Below are positions 1 through 4,702 of a stretch of DNA of 5,013 nt, in pieces (the first letter of the stretch is position 1; every line of letters starts with the position of its first letter). The stretch spans positions 1 to 5,013 of the forward strand of contig CAJXDJ010000091.1 of assembly GCA_913052045.1 (NCBI GenBank), given 5' to 3'. Source of the DNA: an uncultured Dehalococcoidia bacterium. Lineage in GTDB: Bacteria; Chloroflexota; Dehalococcoidia; Lucifugimonadales; GCA-2712585. Position numbers and translations under genes: made by a program. The notes below the pieces were generated by a model, which was not told the DNA's origin, searched no databases, and worked only from the letters and a program-made list of their open reading frames with translations.

Positions 1-378
1 ATAACCCATTAGGTCGTCAATTGTCACGCCTGGGAATTGATCTATTTGGCTGGAAGAATGGCCCAAACCAGTACTTCGTGTTTCGAATCCGAATTGCTTG
101 TACCAGTAGTTTCGTCGCCATAGCTCAGTGCGATTTCTAATAAACTGATGAACCCAAAAATCTTCGATGCGTGTCATGCGCCAAAATGACCAGCCAATCG
201 GAGCAGTTTCCGGGCGGGGCCTCCATAAGAGCTCTGCCGGAGTTAGTTGGCTGGTAAGCGCCACTCGACTCCTAGCTTCTTGGTTCAAAGAGTCGTTTAT
301 CCAACTTTTGATTTCTATCATGAATGACTTACATGTCCAACCTATGTTTAAGCGAATCTTTGCAATTATACTAGACAT
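1..378 (-). CDS. DinB-superfamily (DinB_2/DUF664-like) protein, N-terminal part, truncated by the window edge
   Basis: The minus strand is open from an ATG at 378-376 through base 1 (126 codons, no stop), so the C-terminus lies outside the window. The translation has the typical DinB_2 layout: an N-terminal helix (about residues 22-45), then LTPAELLWRPRPE (45-57), IGWSFWRMTRIEDFWV (61-76), LWRRNYWYKQFGF (86-98) and TGLGHSSSQIDQF (103-115). These four-helix-bundle proteins often bind a metal and include thiol-dependent transferases and many members of unknown role; no substrate can be inferred. Where many relatives have His in the 'W-H-M/I' stretch, this one has Arg67, so a metal ligand may be missing. 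An internal ATG (321-319, residue 20) gives the usual N-terminal length for the family and may be the true start; neither ATG has a clear ribosome binding site. The gene is divergent from the lipid operon. Family assignment is fairly sure; function is not. Confidence 0.82.
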   Translation of the reverse strand, partial: MSSIIAKIRLNIGWTCKSFMIEIKSWINDSLNQEARSRVALTSQLTPAELLWRPRPETAPIGWSFWRMTRIEDFWVHQFIRNRTELWRRNYWYKQFGFETRSTGLGHSSSQIDQFPGVTIDDLMGY

Positions 379-379
379 T

Positions 380-391
380 GAGTAATTACTC
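380..391. repeat. Perfect 12-bp palindrome GAGTAATTACTC at the DinB-family gene start
   Basis: The sequence GAGTAATTACTC is its own reverse complement and lies one base upstream of the first possible ATG (378) of the minus-strand gene, within its presumed 5' leader. It could be an operator half of the divergent promoter region, but a 12-bp palindrome can occur by chance and no regulator is recognisable. Confidence 0.4.
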
Positions 392-416
392 TTATCAGGA
401 GATGGTCTATATTTTA

Positions 417-446
417 TTGATTTGTAGGATATTGACTTCCTATAAT
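417..446 (+). promoter_or_regulatory. Sigma-70-like promoter for the dehydratase-plsX-fabG operon
   Basis: A consensus -10 box TATAAT (441-446) is preceded, after an 18-bp spacer, by TTGATT (417-422; 4 of 6 matches to TTGACA). Transcription would begin near 452-454, leaving a leader of about 20 bases before the ATG at 472, with GGGAG at 462-466 as its ribosome binding site. A small inverted repeat (TAGGA 425-429, TCCTA 438-442) sits in the spacer and touches the -10 box, where a repressor could act. A TTGACT at 433-438 is too close to the -10 box to be its -35 element. Confidence 0.6.
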
Positions 447-471
447 CAAAAAAACACTGTCGGGAGTTAGT

Positions 472-855
472 ATGTTGCCTAATTGTGGTAGATCGATAGA
501 TTTAGGTATATGGTCGATAGACGTAAATCGACTTAAAGACTATTTTTCTGCCACATCGACTGCCCTAGCCTCCAGGATGGGAACCAAACTGATACCTCCA
601 GTAATGCTGACCGCAGAAGTTTTGACGATACTGATTGATAAACTCGAATTACCTTGGGGGACAATACATTCTGGTCAAGAAATTAATGCGTATAGATTGA
701 TCGAACCAGGCCAGTATGTTCTTGGATGGGCGAATGCCTCAATACCATCGATAAAAGGACAGTGGCAGTTTGTCGTCATAGACTACAGTTTGTCCGATCA
801 AACCTATAACCTGGTCCTGATGGGAAGAACAACAGTTATGGTACCTTTAAGTTAG
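472..855 (+). CDS. MaoC-like hot-dog protein (FAS1-like dehydratase N-domain type), probable non-catalytic dehydratase subunit
   Basis: This 127-residue single-domain protein looks like the N-terminal hot-dog domain of MaoC/FAS1-like dehydratases. Residues 14-35 match the entry helix, 41-60 (IPPVMLTAEV then LDKLEL-like helix) the 'APP-x-F/L' segment and central helix, 66-86 (HSGQEINAYRLIEPGQ) the G-G-Q-E...R-P-G-D stretch, and 98-124 the last two beta-strands. The usual G-D-x-N-P-x-x signature with the catalytic Asp and His is absent from the first helix region (residues 25-37), so this chain is unlikely to be active alone. The next gene encodes a MaoC domain with both catalytic residues, as in the mycobacterial HadA/HadB pair, where the HadA-like chain shapes the acyl tunnel. 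The start is supported by GGGAG at 462-466. It is the first gene of the operon, 22 nt before the next. Alternatively it could be a thioesterase-like hot-dog protein. The fold is likely; the partner role is inferred from order and sequence. Confidence 0.72.
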   Translation: MLPNCGRSIDLGIWSIDVNRLKDYFSATSTALASRMGTKLIPPVMLTAEVLTILIDKLELPWGTIHSGQEINAYRLIEPGQYVLGWANASIPSIKGQWQFVVIDYSLSDQTYNLVLMGRTTVMVPLS

Positions 856-877
856 GAGCTACCGAACCGCAAAAGAA

Positions 878-1291
878 ATGAAACATTTAAACAATATTCA
901 AAAAATTATCGATAAGAAGGAAATTTCTCGATATGCTGATGTTTCCGGCGATCGCAATCCTATTCATCTTGACGATGAATTTGCGGCTAACAGTCATTTC
1001 GGGGGTGTAGTTGCCCACGGGATGTTGACTCTAGCTTTTGTATCAGAAATGCTTGTAGATACTTTTGGCGTTAATTGGTTTGAGACAGGGAAACTAAAGG
1101 TTAGATTCAAGAGACCAGTTTATCCCGGAAACAGGGTGCACACTGAAGGTAAGATTGTGGGTATCAAGTCTGACTCATGTAAAGATTTAGTAAGTTGTTC
1201 AGTATCCCTGATTGACAGTGACACCGGCGAAGCGATAATTACAGGGAAAGCTTCGGTTACAATTAGAAAGAGGAATACCCAAATTGATTGA
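878..1291 (+). CDS. MaoC-domain (R)-specific enoyl hydratase / 3-hydroxyacyl-(ACP or CoA) dehydratase, catalytic subunit
   Basis: The 137-residue product carries the hydratase-2 motif at residues 18-33: Y19-A-D-V-S-G-D-R-N-P-I-H30-L-D. Asp25 and His30 are the catalytic dyad of the family, which adds water to, or removes it from, trans-2-enoyl / (R)-3-hydroxyacyl thioesters. F41-G-G and the conserved A-H-G-M (46-49) begin the long central helix, and the R-F-K-R-P-V-Y-P-G stretch (76-84) is the usual strand and turn before the C-terminal sheet. The length is normal for a stand-alone MaoC domain. No other start codon lies between the in-frame stop at 848-850 and ATG 878; TAGGAG (853-858) is rather far upstream, so translation may depend on coupling to the preceding gene or on the purine-rich AAAAGAA at 871-877. 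Its 3' end overlaps plsX by 8 nt. Beside plsX and fabG it most likely works in fatty acid synthesis as the catalytic half of a HadAB-like dehydratase. A PHA or beta-oxidation hydratase is less likely in this setting. Confidence 0.88.
   Translation: MKHLNNIQKIIDKKEISRYADVSGDRNPIHLDDEFAANSHFGGVVAHGMLTLAFVSEMLVDTFGVNWFETGKLKVRFKRPVYPGNRVHTEGKIVGIKSDSCKDLVSCSVSLIDSDTGEAIITGKASVTIRKRNTQID
1268..1274 (+). promoter_or_regulatory. Ribosome binding site deciding the TTG start of plsX
   Basis: AAGAGGA (1268-1274) lies inside the end of the MaoC gene, nine bases before TTG at 1284-1286. No ATG or GTG lies near it in the plsX frame; the first in-frame ATG (1329) falls inside the conserved V-D-V-M-G-G-D motif and cannot be the start. 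The site therefore supports TTG initiation. Confidence 0.65.
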
Positions 1292-2303
1292 ACATAATCA
1301 TAGAAATATAGTAATTGCAGTAGATGTTATGGGAGGAGATTTTGGCCCTGAGGAGACGGTTATAGGTAGTCTAGAGGGTGCGCGGGCGAGCAACGTTGAC
1401 ATTCTTTTGGTAGGTGACGAAGACCTGGTTGTCAATGTTTTAGATCGTCAGAATACTGACGGGGTTAATGTCAACGTAGTCCCATCTTTTGGGAAGATTG
1501 AGGAGGGTGAAAACCCTATCCAGGCATTAAGAACGGAACCTAGGGTCTCCGTTTCTACCTGCGTGAAGCTTCTTAAGGAAAATAAAGCGGGGGCCATGGT
1601 AACCATGGGATCAACTGGCGCAGCTATGGCAAGCGCCACTTTAGGCCTAGGCTTGGTTGGGTCTTTAGATCGCCCTTGTCTAGGTGGTCCATTCTTAGCC
1701 TTAGCGCCCCATACTGCCATATTGGACGTAGGAAGTAATATAGATTCCAGACCGAATCAGTTACTTAACTTTGCTACCATGGGTTGCGTATTCGCTCGTA
1801 AATTTTTTGGAGTAAGTTCCCCGACTGTAGCTCTGCTGAGTGTCGGATCAGAGGAGGGTAAAGGAAATCGCCAGGTTAAGGATGCTTATCCTCTATTTGC
1901 CCAAAGTCACTTGAATTTTATTGGCAATGTAGAAGGGTTCGACCTATTATCAAATAAGGCCAATGTTATTGTTTGCGATGGTTTCGTGGGCAATATAATC
2001 TTGAAGTTCGCCGAAAGTATGGGAGACGCAGCGTCTAATTTTTTGGAAGCCAATCTTCATGGGAAGCTTGAAGATGGGGACCTATCTGTTTTGAAATATC
2101 AAATGTGGGAATTGACTAACCTTTCCAAAAAAATGAGTGGTCCTTTATTTGGTGTAAATGGGAATGTGATTATTGGGCATGGTGCGTCTAAATCGGAGGA
2201 AATCGCCGGGGCTATCCAAACGGCCAAACGCTGTGTTCTCCTTGACTTAGTAGAAGGAATTAAGGATGAATTAAAGATATTAGAAAATGGGGTGGCGCCA
2301 TAA
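1284..2303 (+). CDS. plsX: Phosphate acyltransferase PlsX (acyl-ACP:phosphate transacylase)
   Basis: PlsX transfers the acyl chain from acyl-ACP to inorganic phosphate, giving acyl-phosphate for PlsY, the first committed step of phosphatidic acid synthesis; it works as a membrane-associated dimer. The 339-residue length is typical. Family landmarks are A-V-D-V-M-G-G-D-F-G-P-E-E (12-24), the T-M-G-S-T-G-A-A-M glycine-rich segment (107-115), D-V-G-S-N-I-D-S-R-P-x-Q-L (148-160), S-V-G-S-E-E-G-K-G-N (186-195), F-I-G-N-V-E-G-F-D (212-220), V-C-D-G-F-V-G-N-I-I-L-K (230-241) and the C-terminal V-N-G-N-V-I-I-G-H-G-A-S (291-302). Some positions differ from the common forms (M-G-S-T-G-A for A-G-N-T-G-A; D-V-G-S-N for D-V-G-A-N), which suggests a divergent lineage rather than loss of function. 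The start is TTG, with the ribosome binding site in the upstream gene and an 8-nt overlap, so translation is probably coupled. Two bases separate its stop from fabG. Assignment is very sure. Confidence 0.96.
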   Translation: MIEHNHRNIVIAVDVMGGDFGPEETVIGSLEGARASNVDILLVGDEDLVVNVLDRQNTDGVNVNVVPSFGKIEEGENPIQALRTEPRVSVSTCVKLLKENKAGAMVTMGSTGAAMASATLGLGLVGSLDRPCLGGPFLALAPHTAILDVGSNIDSRPNQLLNFATMGCVFARKFFGVSSPTVALLSVGSEEGKGNRQVKDAYPLFAQSHLNFIGNVEGFDLLSNKANVIVCDGFVGNIILKFAESMGDAASNFLEANLHGKLEDGDLSVLKYQMWELTNLSKKMSGPLFGVNGNVIIGHGASKSEEIAGAIQTAKRCVLLDLVEGIKDELKILENGVAP

Positions 2304-2305
2304 AT

Positions 2306-3052
2306 ATGAAACTTTCTTCGGAACATGTGGCTTTGATAACCGGTGCCTCCCGTGGCATAGGTAAAGCCGTTGCTATAAGACTCGGTCTTGCAGGGGCGAG
2401 AGTTGTAGTCAACTATAATTCTGGGAAAAGCGAAGCAACAGAGGTGGTTAATATTATCAACGCTAATGGTGGAGAAGCGATTTCTTTGGGCGCCGATATT
2501 AGAGACGAAGACCAAGTGCTAGCCATGTTTCAACAAATTATCAAGTTGTGGGGACGTATCGATGTCCTTGTTAACAATGCTGGTATCAGGAAAGATAAAC
2601 TTCTAATGAGGATGACGACGGCGGAATGGGATTCAGTCATAGATACTAACCTTAAAGGAGCCTACATTTGTTCGAAAACCGCCCTCGCTCATATGGTTCG
2701 ACAACGGCGAGGAAGGATTATTAACATGTCTTCGGTGATTGGATTGTCTGGAAACCCTGGCCAGGCCAATTACGCGGCTTCGAAATCAGGTTTAATTGGG
2801 TTAACAAAAACAATTGCACGAGAAGTCGCGACAAGAAACGTGACAGTTAATGCTGTTGCTCCGGGATATATTATGACAAACATGGTTGAAGATCTGGCAG
2901 ATGACTTAAAAGACCTGGTAAAATCAAGAATCCCAATGAATCGATTTGGATCGCCGGATGACGTAGCTGGATTAGTTGTGTTTTTATCTACAGATGACGC
3001 AAGTTACATCACAGGGCAAATCATAGGAGTAGATGGCGGTTTGGCCATTTAA
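2306..3052 (+). CDS. fabG: 3-oxoacyl-[acyl-carrier-protein] reductase FabG (short-chain dehydrogenase)
   Basis: This 248-residue classical short-chain dehydrogenase has every expected motif: the NADPH-binding T-G-A-S-R-G-I-G (12-19), D-x-R (64-66), N-N-A-G (90-93), the helix Asn115, the catalytic Ser143, Tyr156 and Lys160 (Y-A-A-S-K, 156-160), the A-P-G-Y-I-x-T-x-M segment (185-193) and the family C-terminus T-G-Q-x-I-x-V-D-G-G (236-245). Length and motifs fit FabG, which uses NADPH to reduce 3-oxoacyl-ACP to (R)-3-hydroxyacyl-ACP, the substrate of the dehydratase encoded upstream. The ATG follows the plsX stop by two bases, with GGGGTGG (2289-2295) as ribosome binding site. It is the last gene of the plus-strand operon and converges on ygfZ with only 4 bp between stop codons. 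Other short-chain dehydrogenases such as PHA-type acetoacetyl-CoA reductases look alike, but the plsX context favours FabG. Confidence 0.92.
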   Translation: MKLSSEHVALITGASRGIGKAVAIRLGLAGARVVVNYNSGKSEATEVVNIINANGGEAISLGADIRDEDQVLAMFQQIIKLWGRIDVLVNNAGIRKDKLLMRMTTAEWDSVIDTNLKGAYICSKTALAHMVRQRRGRIINMSSVIGLSGNPGQANYAASKSGLIGLTKTIAREVATRNVTVNAVAPGYIMTNMVEDLADDLKDLVKSRIPMNRFGSPDDVAGLVVFLSTDDASYITGQIIGVDGGLAI

Positions 3053-3056
3053 CCCA

Positions 3057-4073
3057 TCAGGTTGATGCAAAAAGCATAGGTACATTCTTGATGATTCCCG
3101 TTGCAGCGCTTCCCTGAAAACATATATGCTGTCCTGCGTTAGCGTACTCAGGTTTGACATAGCCCATAGCTGTGACATGTCCATTTGCCTTTCTTGGAGT
3201 TATTGATGTAATCGTTCCTATTTTCTTATTATCTATCACCAAGTTGGTATTTTCGTTTAACCCTGTATCGTCGGCAATGTCTAGCATAACTAACCTTTTT
3301 TGAACTTTATTATATGTATCCAGACGAGCTATGACCTCTTGCCCTATATAACAGCCCTTAGCGAAATCTATGGCCCCGATTGCACCGATTTCCAAGGGAT
3401 TGGTTTTTTCAGTGATTTCTTTAGCTATGATGGGTATCCCAGCATCTACCCTGGCAACTTCCCATGCTTTCATTCCAACTGGTGTAGCACCCAAATCAGT
3501 GAATTGGTTCCATGTTTTGGCGCTAAGTTTAGGAGGTGTAAGGATTAAGAAAAACGGTCGAAGATTGATTTTTAGATGTACTGCCACCACGTCCAACCCA
3601 TCTGATCTACATTCCATAACGTCTTCATGCTCAATATTGTCTTCTAGGTTAAAGACGGTCTTGATCAAATCAAACGCTTTGGGCCCCTGAAGCTGGAAGG
3701 AAGTAAAATTGGTCGATATGTTGTGAAAACTTGCTTCCTCCATAAACGTATATCCTTCCAACCAATCTATAACTTTATTCTCGTTGTTAGGGCTACACAT
3801 AATATATATGGAAGAATTAACTGAGAAGACATAAAGGATGTCAATTATGCGCCCATTTTCGTTTGTTAATATAGTTGGAATCTGCTCGTATTCCTGGATG
3901 TCGATTACGTTGTTCGTTGACATTCTTTGAAGTAAATCTAGGACATCTGTCCCCTCACATTCAATTAAACCAATATGTGGCGTATGGAAAATTCCTACAG
4001 TAGATTTACAAGATTCTATTTCAGCGTCCATGTTTCCAAAGGATGCGGCCACGAACATTTTCTGATAAGACAT
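3057..4073 (-). CDS. ygfZ: YgfZ/GcvT-family tetrahydrofolate-binding protein (Fe-S cluster maintenance)
   Basis: The 338-residue protein carries the YgfZ signature K-G-C-Y-I-G-Q-E at residues 239-246, including the functionally important Cys241. Other family landmarks are an N-terminal aminomethyltransferase-like domain (V-G-I-F-H at 26-30, G-x-D-V-L-D-L-L-Q-R-M-S-T-N 41-54, L-T-N-E-N-G-R-I-I-D 69-78), the middle W-E-V-A-R-V-D-A-G-I-P stretch (204-214), N-P-L-E-I-G (225-230) and a C-terminal barrel with I-G-T-I-T-S (285-290) and A-M-G-Y-V (302-306). YgfZ (COG0354; IBA57 in mitochondria) binds folate and supports assembly or repair of certain Fe-S enzymes. It lacks the context of a glycine cleavage operon, so GcvT itself is unlikely. 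AAGGAG on the minus strand (4087-4082) lies eight bases before the ATG and fixes the start. Only 28 bases separate the ATG from the tRNA-like CCA end upstream. Family assignment is secure; exact clients are unknown. Confidence 0.92.
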   Translation of the reverse strand: MSYQKMFVAASFGNMDAEIESCKSTVGIFHTPHIGLIECEGTDVLDLLQRMSTNNVIDIQEYEQIPTILTNENGRIIDILYVFSVNSSIYIMCSPNNENKVIDWLEGYTFMEEASFHNISTNFTSFQLQGPKAFDLIKTVFNLEDNIEHEDVMECRSDGLDVVAVHLKINLRPFFLILTPPKLSAKTWNQFTDLGATPVGMKAWEVARVDAGIPIIAKEITEKTNPLEIGAIGAIDFAKGCYIGQEVIARLDTYNKVQKRLVMLDIADDTGLNENTNLVIDNKKIGTITSITPRKANGHVTAMGYVKPEYANAGQHICFQGSAATGIIKNVPMLFAST

Positions 4074-4101
4074 GAATGGCGCTCCTTAGGGTGTTAAAAG
4101 T

Positions 4102-4146
4102 TGGTGGAGTTGTGGGGACTCGAACCCCGTTCCCCCGGTTTGCAAA
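4102..4146 (-). other. Orphan 3' half of a tRNA-Ala(TGC)-like sequence; possible attachment-site scar
   Basis: Read on the minus strand, these 45 bases have the exact 3'-half layout of a tRNA: anticodon loop TTTGCAA (4146-4140, anticodon TGC), a 5-base stem strand ACCGG, a 5-base variable loop GGGAA, T arm CGGGG/TTCGAGT/CCCCA, acceptor strand CAACTCC, discriminator A and an encoded CCA (4104-4102). U70 in the acceptor strand would allow the G3-U70 alanine identity pair. No 5' half (D arm, CCGGT strand, GGAGTTG acceptor) lies upstream in the window, so this cannot be a complete tRNA. Two departures from a normal tRNA are A at position 48 and a C49-A65 mismatch. Integrases often target tRNA 3' halves and leave such fragments at one island edge; if so, the foreign side is that of the higher coordinates. 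The competing reading, the 3' end of a tmRNA, is given in a separate entry. Confidence 0.55.
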
Positions 4147-4163
4147 CAATGGGCGAGGCTGTC

Positions 4164-4190
4164 ACCACGTATACCACGTATCTACAACGT
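4164..4190. repeat. Tandem 9-bp repeat ACCACGTAT, two perfect copies plus a degenerate third
   Basis: ACCACGTAT occurs at 4164-4172 and again at 4173-4181, followed directly by CTACAACGT (4182-4190), a weaker third unit. The repeat lies beside the tRNA-like segment. It could be integrase arm-type sites, part of an RNA stem region, or a simple slippage duplication. Confidence 0.5.
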
Positions 4191-4429
4191 GATCGCAATT
4201 ATACCTTATATGTCACTACGTGCTCCACCCTGCCACTGGGTTTTGATGTTAAATGTCCCCACACCATTCTCGTGAGAGTGATCAGGCCGTTTCCCGTTTG
4301 CTCTTCGCCTATCGACCAGCACTCCATATGAGGCCAGCACCGCACGTGTTTGTGGCTCCGTGATCTTTTCCGACAAGACCTTTGGGGGCCAGGAGTTGAT
4401 GTGAGGATAACCTCTGATATCATAGAAGG

Positions 4430-4451
4430 GACGAGTTTCCACGCACTCGTC
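4430..4451. repeat. Perfect 7-bp hairpin GACGAGT / ACTCGTC with 8-base loop
   Basis: GACGAGT (4430-4436) and ACTCGTC (4445-4451) are exact reverse complements around the loop TTCCACGC. There is no T-run on either side in either direction, so it is not a standard intrinsic terminator. It may be a stem of the RNA suspected here. Confidence 0.45.
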
Positions 4452-4702
4452 TGTACTGGTGTCGTTTAGGCTGGTTGGTATCCCAGAATTATTGGCCGTC
4501 GAGCTTTGTCAAACTACGACTTGTGAGGTTCCAGTTGGATTGGGTGCTAGCGTTCTTTGTAAGCTCTTTCCTTTTCGCTGTAAATGTCGTATTTGCCAAG
4601 CGTCTAGTTATGGCGCATGTCCCTGTGTCTCAGGTTACCTGGGGTTAGTTGGTGTCATATGGGTCACGATTGGGGCCTTGATCTTGAACACTAGGAGGGA
4701 AG

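Larger units (their letters stand above)
4102..4517 (-). ncRNA. Possible divergent tmRNA (ssrA); only the 3' end is well supported
   Basis: The minus-strand end at 4102 has the TTCGA T loop, a CTCCACCA-type alanine-like acceptor and CCA, all also typical of tmRNA. Just upstream, CACGTTGTAGATACGTGG (4192-4175) resembles the GUAGA-containing run before the tRNA-like end of many tmRNAs. A possible 5' end begins near 4517 with GTAGTTTGAC and, at the usual spacing, TCGACGG, which recalls the conserved UUCGACGG of the tmRNA D loop; the resulting length of about 416 bases is plausible. A perfect hairpin (4430-4451) lies roughly where pseudoknot 1 would be. Against it: GTAGTTT pairs with CAACTCC at only five of seven positions, the D-loop GG and the GGAC before the T arm are not preserved, and I find no alanine-led tag ending in hydrophobic residues. 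Treat the 5' boundary as uncertain. Confidence 0.25.
4147..4702. other. 556-base region without a convincing gene
   Basis: No frame on either strand shows a recognisable protein family, and no RNase P, SRP or complete tRNA signature is visible. It contains the tandem 9-mers (4164-4190), a hairpin (4430-4451) and one minus-strand frame open for 100 codons (4508-4206, possible GTG at 4442 with no good ribosome binding site) whose product I do not recognise. The plus-strand frame at 4459-4731 gives a Cys-rich, low-plausibility translation and overlaps the start of the cupin gene. The best readings are the body of a structured RNA ending at 4102, or decayed DNA left by an integrated element. The far end (about 4600-4702) must hold the leader of the cupin gene, but no clear promoter is visible. 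Confidence 0.5.

Noticed and set aside
167..385. Plus-strand open frame of 72 codons near the left end
   Set aside because: It lies antisense to the DinB-family gene, whose minus-strand translation shows clear family motifs; the plus-strand product has none.
433..446. TTGACT (433-438) as -35 box for TATAAT
   Set aside because: Only two or three bases separate it from the -10 box; TTGATT at 417-422 has the correct 18-bp spacing.
1448..1720. Minus-strand open frame within plsX
   Set aside because: It is an antisense shadow of the conserved PlsX coding sequence with no features of its own; the same holds for the minus-strand frame at 2099-2515 across plsX and fabG.
4074..4146. Circularly permuted two-piece tmRNA
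   Set aside because: In permuted genes the 5' coding piece follows the CCA end after a short loop; here the ygfZ ribosome binding site and start follow within 28 bases.
4101..4331. Plus-strand open frame of 76 codons across the tRNA-like segment
   Set aside because: It begins in the complement of the CCA end and reads W-G-L-E-P-R-S-P, a common artefact of translating the antisense of tRNA 3' ends.
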